In this document: positions 18,801 through 27,230 of the stretch, piece by piece
Numbering within the stretch: position 1 is the stretch's first letter
Layout of the letters: every line of letters begins with the position of its first letter
Source: Ignavibacteria bacterium
Lineage (GTDB): Bacteria; Bacteroidota; Ignavibacteria; OLB7
Reading direction: 5' to 3'
Assembly: GCA_020635205.1 (NCBI GenBank)
Contig: JACKAE010000002.1
Coordinates: 992,001 to 1,056,000 of the forward strand
Length of the DNA: 64,000 nucleotides
Notes under the pieces: model-generated
What the model was told of the DNA's origin: nothing
The model's input: only the letters and a program-made list of their open reading frames with translations
Databases searched by the model: none
Translations under genes and position numbers: made by a program

Positions 18801-19744
18801 GACTGAGTGAACCAGATACTATTAGGGGCTATCAAGTTTGGTACGGATCCAGTAGCTCAGGACTCAGTTTCGTCCAGCTTCAGCTTTATAGAGTGCCGCC
18901 AGATTCTACTCAGAGTAATGCAAAACCTATTCCTCTTCCCAACAACCCACTCTTCGGATTTATTGAAGAGACGAGAGTTGGTGTCCGCCGTGGAGTTGGA
19001 ATACCTGCCAATGAACTCAATCGAGGTGAGGTCTTCGGAGTTTTCGATCAGTACTTGATTCACCCCATGGGGAAGCCATACGTTGCCGAACCGGGTGAGT
19101 ACTATGTGGTGATTACGCAGCTGAGCAACCCATCGTTGAACTTGGGGGCAAGTGTTTGGAGGCAAGGAGGGAAGATGATTTTGCTCAATGATGAGGAAAG
19201 TGGAGTCCAGCCACTCTATGAGAGACTCTCACCCGAGATGCAAAACGTTCAAGTTTGGTATTCGAACGGAACTAACTACAACGAGTGGTTCCCGATGTTA
19301 AGTCGTGAGGGATATACAGGATTCCCATTGAGCGACGTTGTAGGAACTGTGAATGGAATTGCAACCTACCAACAAGGGTCGTGGATGCCGATGGTTCGTC
19401 CTCGGTTTACTATCGAGGGATACGTTTTCGATACCTCTTCGGCAGTGCAAGAGTTCTCCGCGGTGAGTGGAGACCAGATACCTACACTTCGTGTTGACCC
19501 GAATCCGGCAACAGAAAGAGTTCGAGCACGCTTCTCTATCGGAGATTCTCAGAGACTTCGGTTGGAGCTATGTAATCTATATGGAGTTCCTGTTCGCTCG
19601 ACAGTTCTCGATCACGTTAAGAGTGGAGAAGTAGAGTGGGATATTCGAGGGGGGGACGGGGGAAGCCTACCATCAGGTCTTTACCTGTGCAGAGCCATTG
19701 GTGAAGGAGTATTGTTAGTGCGGACCGTAGTGATTGTTGAGTGA
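15875..19744 (+). CDS. Large secreted T9SS cargo protein
   Basis: A 1289-residue exported protein: signal peptide FLCSLLVCLLLSSLPNIFAQ, a long strand-rich extracellular region without recognised catalytic motifs, and a C-terminal T9SS type A domain (LRVDPNPATERVRARFSI ... SLPSGLYLCRAIGEG). An early segment, IPIGFTFYYYGHPFDHFIVT with NGRI, resembles the nidogen-like or lectin-like opening of many Bacteroidota surface proteins. AAGGAG lies five bases before ATG 15875, one of the better ribosome-binding sites here. It probably forms a surface-protein group with the genes on either side. Confidence 0.82.
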   Translation: MVRFLCSLLVCLLLSSLPNIFAQTYNDESGKEVILQRVSDDGGGSYPEGDSSYAPLATGYYITDNADPTITSPWRPSFEFIDTTVNPELWHRVSSGPGQEKSVQFPEAYFRNPSDVSDSTDNAIAGPIPIGFTFYYYGHPFDHFIVTTNGRIRLTTADGDTAGLFVEENSSLKGSRSGNDIFPLWDDLELSQSRPSSGTPDDFGRVYWSQRENELLITYYRISMPAKSLKKNPGGSERITLPSRVIHATYQVVLRGGDSSIQFNYADFSGEYSPLPESELLVPASHFFRANSTVGLRHVTEGRTEYLFSYPEGEGGESGSFNVSGGKSNRLHKGLAVKFSQWRNVGRIVDLYFQQPDPTDSTRYIGQYNPENFEMLVTPTGSTRIRPFAIIENVSSDRGRVNVTPQPQQFNVRFRIRNEVNPTLPPIFEQVLQTKLLYPTEGMPGEPNANRTRSNLDTLYFDPYIPTFFAESIGRFVVEVEATPVQGEDRWPFDNWFQSHLFVLYRQSLSYTWWSDYDLADQIPIPDVRQWVSRGATVVDGTAETWNPKVDPSPVGKLNLQAPVIKLDRRDLNGRFYNDNEIGVVGGDTLISAPINIPAIWAKLSPPYLLFSYQRGGAIEYHRGWSSSVRQGPESALYNVTKTGFYQIPDHLLLEFAEPSSDSLGVGNPLNSENWIEQGFLGSEGSISAATYWGETAAPRWAVFGGGGGMDTVGLIHVDSLDAGNDRFFKKVWVPIPSRFFEDSLAGKNFRFRFRVVAKNDGHPYGLPVDDEDAFYIDNVWVRTLDHPEVEITGIEVDLPYTEIPPSQGRAIPLRVQLYNNDAPWLGIPSVEVKIERLENGIPTGQIFYRDTIGKVGILKGETVIYEFPPWDATQYLQEDEVGEGKVVHYRISAELKPNFDYYFYNDNYTREVDIRFGSTLAYDGISLAGTSHNDIPNLRGIVGSGLNLSAQYPDKKGRFPFGSESGQGAMAIPFRLSEPDTIRGYQVWYGSSSSGLSFVQLQLYRVPPDSTQSNAKPIPLPNNPLFGFIEETRVGVRRGVGIPANELNRGEVFGVFDQYLIHPMGKPYVAEPGEYYVVITQLSNPSLNLGASVWRQGGKMILLNDEESGVQPLYERLSPEMQNVQVWYSNGTNYNEWFPMLSREGYTGFPLSDVVGTVNGIATYQQGSWMPMVRPRFTIEGYVFDTSSAVQEFSAVSGDQIPTLRVDPNPATERVRARFSIGDSQRLRLELCNLYGVPVRSTVLDHVKSGEVEWDIRGGDGGSLPSGLYLCRAIGEGVLLVRTVVIVE

Positions 19745-19841
19745 GGCCGTGAGTGGAAAGAACCTCAAAATAATTTTCTTAGGATAGTGCTACCGAGACA
19801 GGTGAAGAATCTGATAGATATATCACCGTGGATAAAGGGGC

Positions 19842-20036
19842 ATGGAGAGTACCCTTAAGCCCCAATCTTCAATCGCGAAAGAACAGACTCACGGGACGAT
19901 ACCGGGCGAGACAATCGAACGTGCGATTACTGGACGCCATGATCTCTCAATCGTTATCCGTGTACTTCCCGTTGTCGAGGCAATGACCTTACTTGTCTTG
20001 GCCAATATGTGGTTGCAGAGCAAGGCTTGGAGTTAA
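19842..20036 (+). pseudogene. 3' fragment of a second aroC
   Basis: From about 19853 the sequence matches the last ~58 codons of the intact aroC (10337-10517), through the stop codon and a few bases beyond. The protein match is SSIAKEQTHGT...GRHD.SIVIR.LPVVEAMTLLVLA.MWLQSKAWS. Differences fall mostly at third codon positions, while the last ~35 nt are identical. The N-terminal ~300 residues are absent, so it cannot encode an active enzyme. Codon-type divergence indicates that it derives from a once-functional aroC and not from a recent copy. Confidence 0.85.
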
Positions 20037-20342
20037 GGTCCGTCTTACCATATCTTCATACGTGCAAGTAGGTTAGCAACAGAATCTCTCGTTGCTAACC
20101 TATTCTAATATCTTGCCCGACAACTTATAAAAGAAGCGGAAGCCTGTGGACAAATCCGCGAGAGTCGTGATCGAAGACCTGCTCAGTTATAGTGAGTTAT
20201 ATAACTCGAACGAAAAGCCCACGTCTTGATCGCCGACTACATACCTTTCATTAGGCTGGTTCTTGCACCTCCCCCCCTGAAAGAGAAGCAGAGTAGTTCC
20301 TACTATTCATAGAGTAGGATAGTTCAATCAACAGAGGTCGAT
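20037..20342. other. Intergenic region after the aroC fragment
   Basis: About 306 bases without a gene. It starts with sequence still resembling the region just after the intact aroC (about 20 bases past the stop), then a 12-bp hairpin, and ends with AGAGG five to six bases before the start of the SBBP protein gene. Nothing else recognised. Confidence 0.5.
20069..20102 (+). terminator. Hairpin terminator
   Basis: A perfect 12-bp stem (TAGGTTAGCAAC / GTTGCTAACCTA) with a 10-nt loop, followed by TTCTAATAT. It lies just after the aroC fragment and could be the original terminator of that lost gene. Confidence 0.6.
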
Positions 20343-23300
20343 ATGATCACGATAGGTACAGATTCAATTCTCAAGATGCTAAGGCTACTGGTAGTCGTGG
20401 CGGCAATTCTCAGTCTTGCGAGTGGTGTGTCGCAGAGCCAGCCGGGACAAGTTCCCGCCGAAGGAGTGAGTGCCGATCAGATGCTTCTTGAGAAGGCAGC
20501 GGAGTTGATGGGGGAGGAGTCGGCTCTGTACATCGAGAACCGAGGTCAGTGGGAGAGCGAGGTATCCTATTTGGTAGAGACCGGAGGATTGAACACGTGG
20601 ATAACGCGCGATGGTGTTGTGTATGATCTTTTCGAGCATGTTGAGGGAGAAGAGGAAGGTGCAGAAGATGTGGGCAAAGATAATGAGGGGATTGGCAGAG
20701 ATGATCGTGAGGGACTGGAGGGACGTCGGGGTCACGTAGTTAGGATGCGGTATTTGGGTGGAGAGTCAACGTCAAGAGTAGTAGGAGTCGACCAAGCAAG
20801 CGGCGAGTGGAATTACCTTTTGGGTAAGGATGAGAGTAGGTGGGCGCGCGGAGTTCGCCGCTACGGTCGAGTGCGAGTAGAGGAGTTGTATGCTGGAGTA
20901 GATGTGGTTTACTATGTAGAGGGAGGTCGTCCACGTTATGATTTGGTAGTAGGATCGGGAGTGGATCCGAGTGTGATTCGGATGAGTTATGAGGGAGCCG
21001 AGGGATTAGAAGTCGGCAGTAGTGGAGAGTTGCGAATCGAGACGAGCTTGGGAGCCATAGAGCAGCGTGGATTGTATGCGTATCAGGAGATAGGTGGAGA
21101 GCGACGTGAAGTGTCGTGTGGTTTTGAGGTAGATGGATCAGGTAGAGTGGGCTTTAAGTTAGGAGCGTACGATCGAAGTCGAGCGTTGGTGATCGATCCG
21201 TTAGTCTGGTCGACAGTTGTTGGAGGCAATCTAATTGACGACTGTTCTGGCATCGCAGTTGACGGCGAGGGGAATGCCTATGTGACTGGGTATGCCTATA
21301 GTTCAGTCTACCCGACGACGACTGGAGCCTACGATGAGTCGCACAATGGAGAAACTGACATCTTTATCACAAAGTTGAGCAGTGATGGAAGTCGGCTCCT
21401 CTACTCGACATTTATAGGGGGAACATTAAATGACTATGGTAGTGGTATCGCCGTTGACGGCGAGGGGAATGCGTATGTGACAGGGTATACTAATAGTTCA
21501 GACTACCCGACAACGGGTGGAGCTTATGATGAGTCGCACAATGGAAAAGATGACATCTTTATCACGAAGCTGAGCAGTGATGGGCGTCGGCTCCTCTACT
21601 CGACATTAGTAGGGGGACCATCATTTGACCAATGTTTGGGCCTCGCGGTTGACGTTGATGGGAATGCGTATGTGACGGGGTCTACTGATGGTTCAGACTA
21701 CCCGACAACGGGTGGAGCCTACGATGAGTTGTACAATGGAGGAGCTGACATCTTTATCACAAAGTTGAGTAGTGATGGAAGTCAGCTTCTCTACTCGACA
21801 TTAGTAGGGGGAAAAGAGAATGATTTTGGCTTTGGCCTCACAGTCGACGTTGATGGGAATGCGTATGTGACGGGGTATACTCATAGTTCAGACTACCCGA
21901 CAACGAGTGGAGCCTACGATGAGTCGTACAATGGAGAAGGTGACATCTTTATCACAAAGTTGAGCAGTGATGGGCGTCGGCTCCTCTACTCGACATTAGT
22001 AGGGGGACTATCATTTGACCAAGGTCGAGGTATCGCAGTTGACGGCGAGGGGAATGCGTATGTGACAGGGTATACCAATAGTTCAGACTACCCGACGACA
22101 AGTGGAGCCTACGATGAGTCGCACAATGGAGGAGCTGACCTCATCATCACAAAGCTGAGCAGTGATGGGAGTCGGCTCCTCTACTCGACATTCATAGGAG
22201 GAACATTATCGGATATTGGTCTTAGCCTCGCAGTGGACGTTGATGGGAATGCGTATGTGACGGGGACTACCGATGGTTCAGGCTACCCGACAACATCTGG
22301 AGCCTATGATGAGTCGCACAATGGAGGAACTGACCTCATCATCACAAAGCTGAGCAGTGATGGGCGTCAGCTTCTCTACTCAACATTAGTAGGGGGACAA
22401 TCATCTGACCAAGGTTGGGGTATCGCAGTCGACAGTGAGGGGAATGCATCCGTGGCGGGGACTACCCGTAGTTCAGGCTACCCGACAACGGTTGGAGCCT
22501 ACGATGAGTCGCACAATGGGTTATCAGACATCACTGTCAGTAAGATCGCAATTCCATCCATTCACCTCCTTTCACCTGACCAAGAAGTGACCTTGTGTGG
22601 TGGAGCAACAGAAGAGATTCGCTGGAACTCCTTATCCGTAGAGAAAGTGAAGATCGATCTCTCCACCGATGGTGGAGCCACGTGGAGTCCCGTCGTGGAG
22701 TCAACCTCTGGCTCGCTCGGCTCCTACTCGTGGACAGTCCCCTCCGTCGCAACAACCGAGGCTCGCATCCGAGTGATGTCGGTTCTCTCAGAAGTCGTGG
22801 TTGATATCAGCCAGGAGAACTTCAGTATCGCAACGATAGAGATAACGAAGCATCCAGCGAATCAGACGGTGATCGGGGGGGGGCAGGTCAGCTTCACCGC
22901 AGGGGCCGCGGGCAACCCGAGCGTACAATGGCAACGGAGCAGTGACGGAGGTTCAAGCTGGGCAGATATTCCGGGAGCAACGACGGACAGTTATAGCTTT
23001 GTTGCGACAGTAAAGGAAATCGCAACAGAGTATCGCGCAGTCTACGACGACGGGAACTGCCAGCGAGCAACCACCTCGGCGAGTCTTCAGGTGATAGTGA
23101 ACCTTGGGGTGGCTCGTCCGAATGGCTCGGAAGTATGGTGTGGAAACACAAAGCAGGTGATCGAGTGGGAAGCTATCGGGATATCGTCGGTGAAGATCGA
23201 GTATACGATCGATGGGGGTACAACGTGGAAGGTGATAGAGAATAGCGTCAGCTCGACGGGACTCTATGAGTGGAGAGTCTCACCTGATCAGAGCCGTTTG

Positions 23301-23951
23301 GCACGCATCCGACTGAGTGCAACGGAGAACGAGGTGGTCAACGATGAGAGCGATGGGAACTTCACGATTAGCACGGTGGTGTTGACGAGTGAACCGTTAG
23401 ATCAGGATGTAGAGGAGGGGGGGCGTGCAGAGTTCAGTGCGATGGCGAGTAGTATCCCGAGTCCGACGGTACAGTGGCAAGTGAAGGAAAGAGGAAGTAG
23501 CCAGTGGAAGGATATCGAAGGAGCAACAAGTGAGGAGTATGGTTTCACTGTACGAGCGGCGGATCATTTGAATGAGTATCGTGCGGTGTTTGATAATGGG
23601 GCGTGTCAGGAGATGAGTGGGAGTGGGGTGTTGCGCGTGTCGGGCGTGTCGCAGGTGGATTTTGGAGGAGAGGAAGCATTGGGAAGTGTCATTATTCCGA
23701 ACCCAGTAACAGGAGATTATGTACGTGTGGAGTTGGAATCAGGGTTGCAGGATGAGGAGTTGTCGTTGCGCGTGTACGATAAATTAGGAGAGGAGGTAGT
23801 GCGGCCAGTAGAGTTTGTGAAGGAGTCGGGATCGAAGCTGAGTGGGAGAATAGATGTCACGGGGCTACCGACGGGTGACTATCTGGTGGTCGTCCGCAGA
23901 GGGAGCAAGGTGGAGACGCTACCGATGCGCATTCTTCGCAAGGGAGAGTAG
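20343..23951 (+). CDS. SBBP beta-propeller / Ig-like protein with T9SS sorting domain
   Basis: A 1202-residue secreted protein. After a signal sequence (hydrophobic LRLLVVVAAILSLASGV), residues about 55-285 match the N-terminal domain that commonly precedes SBBP repeats (IENRGQWESEVSYLVETGG; WITRDGVVYDLFEHV). Residues about 290-737 hold seven SBBP repeats of 65 residues (GNAYVTGYTNSSDYPTT, DIFITKLSSDG). Then come Ig-like modules with WQ cores (VQWQRSSDGGSSW, VQWQVKERGSSQW) and cysteines, and a C-terminal T9SS domain (IIPNPVTGDYVRVEL ... LPTGDYLVVVRR). The start at 20343 is supported by AGAGG upstream. Likely surface-exposed; partner unknown. Confidence 0.87.
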   Translation: MITIGTDSILKMLRLLVVVAAILSLASGVSQSQPGQVPAEGVSADQMLLEKAAELMGEESALYIENRGQWESEVSYLVETGGLNTWITRDGVVYDLFEHVEGEEEGAEDVGKDNEGIGRDDREGLEGRRGHVVRMRYLGGESTSRVVGVDQASGEWNYLLGKDESRWARGVRRYGRVRVEELYAGVDVVYYVEGGRPRYDLVVGSGVDPSVIRMSYEGAEGLEVGSSGELRIETSLGAIEQRGLYAYQEIGGERREVSCGFEVDGSGRVGFKLGAYDRSRALVIDPLVWSTVVGGNLIDDCSGIAVDGEGNAYVTGYAYSSVYPTTTGAYDESHNGETDIFITKLSSDGSRLLYSTFIGGTLNDYGSGIAVDGEGNAYVTGYTNSSDYPTTGGAYDESHNGKDDIFITKLSSDGRRLLYSTLVGGPSFDQCLGLAVDVDGNAYVTGSTDGSDYPTTGGAYDELYNGGADIFITKLSSDGSQLLYSTLVGGKENDFGFGLTVDVDGNAYVTGYTHSSDYPTTSGAYDESYNGEGDIFITKLSSDGRRLLYSTLVGGLSFDQGRGIAVDGEGNAYVTGYTNSSDYPTTSGAYDESHNGGADLIITKLSSDGSRLLYSTFIGGTLSDIGLSLAVDVDGNAYVTGTTDGSGYPTTSGAYDESHNGGTDLIITKLSSDGRQLLYSTLVGGQSSDQGWGIAVDSEGNASVAGTTRSSGYPTTVGAYDESHNGLSDITVSKIAIPSIHLLSPDQEVTLCGGATEEIRWNSLSVEKVKIDLSTDGGATWSPVVESTSGSLGSYSWTVPSVATTEARIRVMSVLSEVVVDISQENFSIATIEITKHPANQTVIGGGQVSFTAGAAGNPSVQWQRSSDGGSSWADIPGATTDSYSFVATVKEIATEYRAVYDDGNCQRATTSASLQVIVNLGVARPNGSEVWCGNTKQVIEWEAIGISSVKIEYTIDGGTTWKVIENSVSSTGLYEWRVSPDQSRLARIRLSATENEVVNDESDGNFTISTVVLTSEPLDQDVEEGGRAEFSAMASSIPSPTVQWQVKERGSSQWKDIEGATSEEYGFTVRAADHLNEYRAVFDNGACQEMSGSGVLRVSGVSQVDFGGEEALGSVIIPNPVTGDYVRVELESGLQDEELSLRVYDKLGEEVVRPVEFVKESGSKLSGRIDVTGLPTGDYLVVVRRGSKVETLPMRILRKGE
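21210..22550 (+). repeat. Seven tandem 195-bp SBBP repeats
   Basis: In-frame units start at about 21210, 21405, 21600, 21795, 21990, 22185 and 22380. Neighbouring units share long identical stretches at the DNA level (the segment coding for GNAYVTG, and the one coding for ITKLSSDG through LLYST), while short positions between vary. The last unit is the most diverged. Confidence 0.9.
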
Positions 23952-23985
23952 CGAAGGAGAGGAGGAGAACCAAAGGTTATGTAGG

Positions 23986-24834
23986 ATGAAGATCACACAA
24001 TTCGCAGATGCAACTGCATTCTTGAACCATACTCGGCTCTTCCTTGAAGAGAGGGAGGCCGAATATAATCTGATGCTCGGGATTGCAGATCGAATTTCCC
24101 AGAACAGATCTGAACAGAATCTATTCTTCGCAGTTGTTGAGAGTGGGCAGGGTGAAATCACAATGGCTGCACTGATGACTCCACCCTGGCAGGTGGTTGT
24201 GACACGGGGAGGAGAGGAAGAGCTTCGCTTGTTGACGACAACACTACAACAAGGTGATTGGCATGTTCCCGGTGTACACGGTCCAATTGATGAGGCAGAA
24301 CAGTTCGCCAGAATTTGGTCTACGTCAACGGGTCAGAAAATTGTAGAGGGAAATCGACTCGGCATCTATCAACTGGGAGAACTGAGTTTGCCAGAGTTCA
24401 GTGAGGGAAAGATGCGGCCTGCAATGCCGGAAGATGAGGAACTCTTCGTGGAGTGGACTGAAGGGTTCTACAGAGACGCCGACACAAACGCTCCGAAGGA
24501 GGAACGGCTTCCACGCATTCGCGCATTTTTAGGTGAAGGACGACTCTTCTTCTGGGAAGTCGATGGAACGTTAGTCTCAATGGCTGGGTGGCATCCTGCG
24601 GCCAGGAGCAGTGCCCGCATCGGTTACGTCTACACTCCTCCTGAATTTCGTCGACGTGGTTATGCAGGACTTCTCACCGGAATGTTGAGCCAGCATCTTC
24701 TAAACTCGGGAAAAAAGAACTGTTTTCTCTTCACTGACTTGGCAAACCCTACCAGCAATAGCATCTATCAGAAAATTGGCTATCGGCAAGTGACAGAGAA
24801 TCGAGAGTACAGGTTTGTGGAGGGAGATGCCTAA
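23986..24834 (+). CDS. GNAT family N-acetyltransferase
   Basis: A 282-residue acetyltransferase. The C-terminal half is a GNAT domain with the acetyl-CoA loop VYTPPEFRRRGYAGLLTG and the closing ANPTSNSIYQKIGYRQV. The N-terminal half (LNHTRLFLEEREAEYNLMLGIAD) resembles the paired GNAT-like domain found in similar two-domain proteins. Substrate unknown. The frame is open from 23854 inside the previous gene, but ATG 23986, 32 bases after that gene's stop, gives the expected N-terminus. Confidence 0.85.
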   Translation: MKITQFADATAFLNHTRLFLEEREAEYNLMLGIADRISQNRSEQNLFFAVVESGQGEITMAALMTPPWQVVVTRGGEEELRLLTTTLQQGDWHVPGVHGPIDEAEQFARIWSTSTGQKIVEGNRLGIYQLGELSLPEFSEGKMRPAMPEDEELFVEWTEGFYRDADTNAPKEERLPRIRAFLGEGRLFFWEVDGTLVSMAGWHPAARSSARIGYVYTPPEFRRRGYAGLLTGMLSQHLLNSGKKNCFLFTDLANPTSNSIYQKIGYRQVTENREYRFVEGDA

Positions 24835-24869
24835 AACTTGCATAGTAACTGGCAATGCTATTCACGTCA

Positions 24870-26027
24870 CTACTGATAACTTTTCCCTACGCTCAACCGG
24901 GTGATTCCAAGAATCACCACTGCTAATCCCAATGATAGTAAAGCAATAGCCAACACAGTTTCTGGTCCATACGACTCAAAGAATTGTCCCACAAGCCACG
25001 GCATTGTCATCCCACCTGCTGCTGCTCCAACGAAGAACAAGCCTGTGACGTTTCCAGTCAACTTCATCTTCTCCCCTGCGAACGCCATCGTCATCGGAAA
25101 AATCGACGCGATCGCGAATCCGTACACGGTTGTTCCGATTGCAAGGGTGGAAAACGTTTCCCCAAGTAGTGCAATCCAAACAACGGCGAGAATTCCAAAG
25201 AGCATATCGAACGGAAGAATTTGTTGTGGGGCAAATCTTTTGGCTAAGAATATCCCTAACAACCTACCTACGGTTAGTCCTGTCCAGAAGAGAGCTGTAA
25301 GCATTGCCGCCGAGGTTTTGTCTGCAAGGTCTCGCGCAATCACATAGGAATATATCCACCCACTGAATGTTCCTTCGGCTCCTACGTAGAGGAAGAAGAT
25401 AACCCCGAGGAGAACCGGGAGGCTTCGCATCCTCGGTACTGTTTCATCGTTGCCAAGTAGTGGAGAGTGTGGTTCGGGAGTTGGAGTTCTTAAGAAGAGG
25501 AGAGGGAGCAGAGCAACAATGAGAGCAATGGCAATGTAGACCCCAAGAATTCCTGTCCCTATACTGTAGGAGACTCCAAGAAGAGCCGGAGCTAATACAG
25601 CCCCAATGCCGAATGCAAAGTGGAGTCCGTTCATGTATGGAGTTACCTTCTCACGGTGGAGGCGGACCAGCAAGGTATTTGCACCGACGTGGAGTCCCCC
25701 TTCGCAAACGCCGCCAACAAAGGTTAGGAGGAGAAGGAGAGAGAAGCTATGAATAAAGGGTGTGGCGACGAATGTGGGGAGGAGCAAGCCGAGTGCCAAA
25801 CTCATCACCTTGTGGCCAACGAAACGATCGTACATCCTTCCGATGCCGAACGCCCCGACCATAGCACCGAAGGCTTTAGCAGTAAACAACAGGGCGATAG
25901 TTTCTGTAGTAACGCCAACGTTCTGTTGCAGTGCTGGCAGAGCCGGCCCGAGGATCGCGCCTACTAAACCCATTACAAGCAAGAGGGTGAAGTAGTAGTA
26001 GGTTGTTGTTCGTTCCGCCGGGAGCAT
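24870..26027 (-). CDS. MFS transporter
   Basis: A 385-residue major facilitator superfamily permease with about twelve hydrophobic segments. The loop between helices 2 and 3, GIGRMYDRFVGHKVM, is the MFS signature (G-x3-D-R-x2-G). The overall pattern is like the fucose-permease/sugar group (FucP-like), but the substrate cannot be read from sequence. The frame extends to a TTG at 26090 inside the upstream phosphate-transporter gene; ATG 26027, just before MLPAERTTT and helix 1, is preferred. It probably forms an operon with that upstream gene. Confidence 0.85.
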   Translation of the reverse strand: MLPAERTTTYYYFTLLLVMGLVGAILGPALPALQQNVGVTTETIALLFTAKAFGAMVGAFGIGRMYDRFVGHKVMSLALGLLLPTFVATPFIHSFSLLLLLTFVGGVCEGGLHVGANTLLVRLHREKVTPYMNGLHFAFGIGAVLAPALLGVSYSIGTGILGVYIAIALIVALLPLLFLRTPTPEPHSPLLGNDETVPRMRSLPVLLGVIFFLYVGAEGTFSGWIYSYVIARDLADKTSAAMLTALFWTGLTVGRLLGIFLAKRFAPQQILPFDMLFGILAVVWIALLGETFSTLAIGTTVYGFAIASIFPMTMAFAGEKMKLTGNVTGLFFVGAAAGGMTMPWLVGQFFESYGPETVLAIALLSLGLAVVILGITRLSVGKSYQ

Positions 26028-26052
26028 CGATAGGTTGTTGAGTGAATCGTTT

Positions 26053-27063
26053 CTAATCAAAGAGTGTCGAGGGATCCTGTCCTTGTGCAACGTAGAGTAG
26101 AATCACGAGAGTGACACTGACGATAAGTCCGAGAGTGGCTTTGCCGAGATCGCTGAAGATCATCGACTGCACCCTCGTTTTCAGCTTCATGCCGAGTCGA
26201 GCACGCATTGCGAACTCTCTTCCTCCTAACAGGCCAAGAAAGACCCACGTAGTACTCATCGGGAGCTTTGCTTCCCAGAGACCGAGAAGATTGTACTTAA
26301 AGAGCATCAGGATCAAACCATAGATCAAGTCGATAACCGTTGCCGAACGAATATCGCTTGTATTTGTCTTGCGATTGACAATCTTCTGGATCGCCCCACC
26401 ATGTGAACGAAAAATAAAGCCCAGCAGACCGATAATGATAACTAACGAGAAGATGAACTCGATAAGAGTCAGGTTCTTTCCTCCGCCTAAATAGATATAG
26501 ATGTTTGCAAGGTCTTGCTGAAGCCACTGCCACCAGAGAAATCCGGTGGAGAGCCACTGTGCTACGGTCCAGAGCTTTGTGTTGGTCCAGAATGATGTAT
26601 TAGAGCCGAGTGGGTGATCGTGAAATCGTTTTTCAGTTGTCTTTGCAATCAAATAGTAGATGATAAGGGCAGAGAGGAAGGCAACACCGTAGCCGAAGAG
26701 GGACTTGTTGAGCATGCCGGGAAGGCTGCTTGCTGAGAAGAAGGTGAGGATAAGAAATGTTGTGCTTACCGGAAGTCCAAGTCTGGTGATGATAAGTAGA
26801 ACAAGTGGAGGGAGTAAGTACCAGAGGGAGAGAGTATCAGGGGTTGCAATTTTATCGAGTCGACCATAGGTAATGTCGTTGTTCACATATCCCATTACCA
26901 GAGCAACAACCAAGATTGATCCTGCGAAAATCCAAAGCACCCACCAGGGGCGATTCTTATTTGAACTAAGGTACGTTCCAAGAGTTTGGATGACGTCGTT
27001 TCCGACAACTGAGTAGGAGGCCAGCGCAAAGCCGGCATACATGACGAGAGTCGATAGATCCAT
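26053..27063 (-). CDS. PiT-like inorganic phosphate transporter family protein
   Basis: A 336-residue membrane protein with about ten hydrophobic segments, related to the PiT (inorganic phosphate, PHO-4) transporters. The two inverted signature repeats are recognisable but diverged: GNDVIQTLGT near residue 22, and paired LGLPVSTTFLI and LPMSTTWVFLGLLGGREFA motifs. Classical PiT proteins have GANDxxNxxGT, so substrate is less certain here. First gene of a minus-strand pair with the MFS transporter. Confidence 0.75.
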   Translation of the reverse strand: MDLSTLVMYAGFALASYSVVGNDVIQTLGTYLSSNKNRPWWVLWIFAGSILVVALVMGYVNNDITYGRLDKIATPDTLSLWYLLPPLVLLIITRLGLPVSTTFLILTFFSASSLPGMLNKSLFGYGVAFLSALIIYYLIAKTTEKRFHDHPLGSNTSFWTNTKLWTVAQWLSTGFLWWQWLQQDLANIYIYLGGGKNLTLIEFIFSLVIIIGLLGFIFRSHGGAIQKIVNRKTNTSDIRSATVIDLIYGLILMLFKYNLLGLWEAKLPMSTTWVFLGLLGGREFAMRARLGMKLKTRVQSMIFSDLGKATLGLIVSVTLVILLYVAQGQDPSTLFD

Positions 27064-27230
27064 TCAGGCTTGACTTCAGTATGTGAAGTGGTTAGTCTTC
27101 GGCAATCCAGAGACTTCGGTTTGAATATCAAAGCAACAAAGATACCATTTCCTTTTCAGGAGAGATTCTTCTTTTTCCTATCTTCTCGCCAATAGTTTTG
27201 GTAGTTCAACAACCTGGTAAACAGAAGGCT

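Noticed and set aside
21210..22550. CRISPR-like periodic repeats
   Set aside because: The 195-bp units are in-frame coding repeats of an SBBP propeller, without short palindromic repeats or unique spacers.
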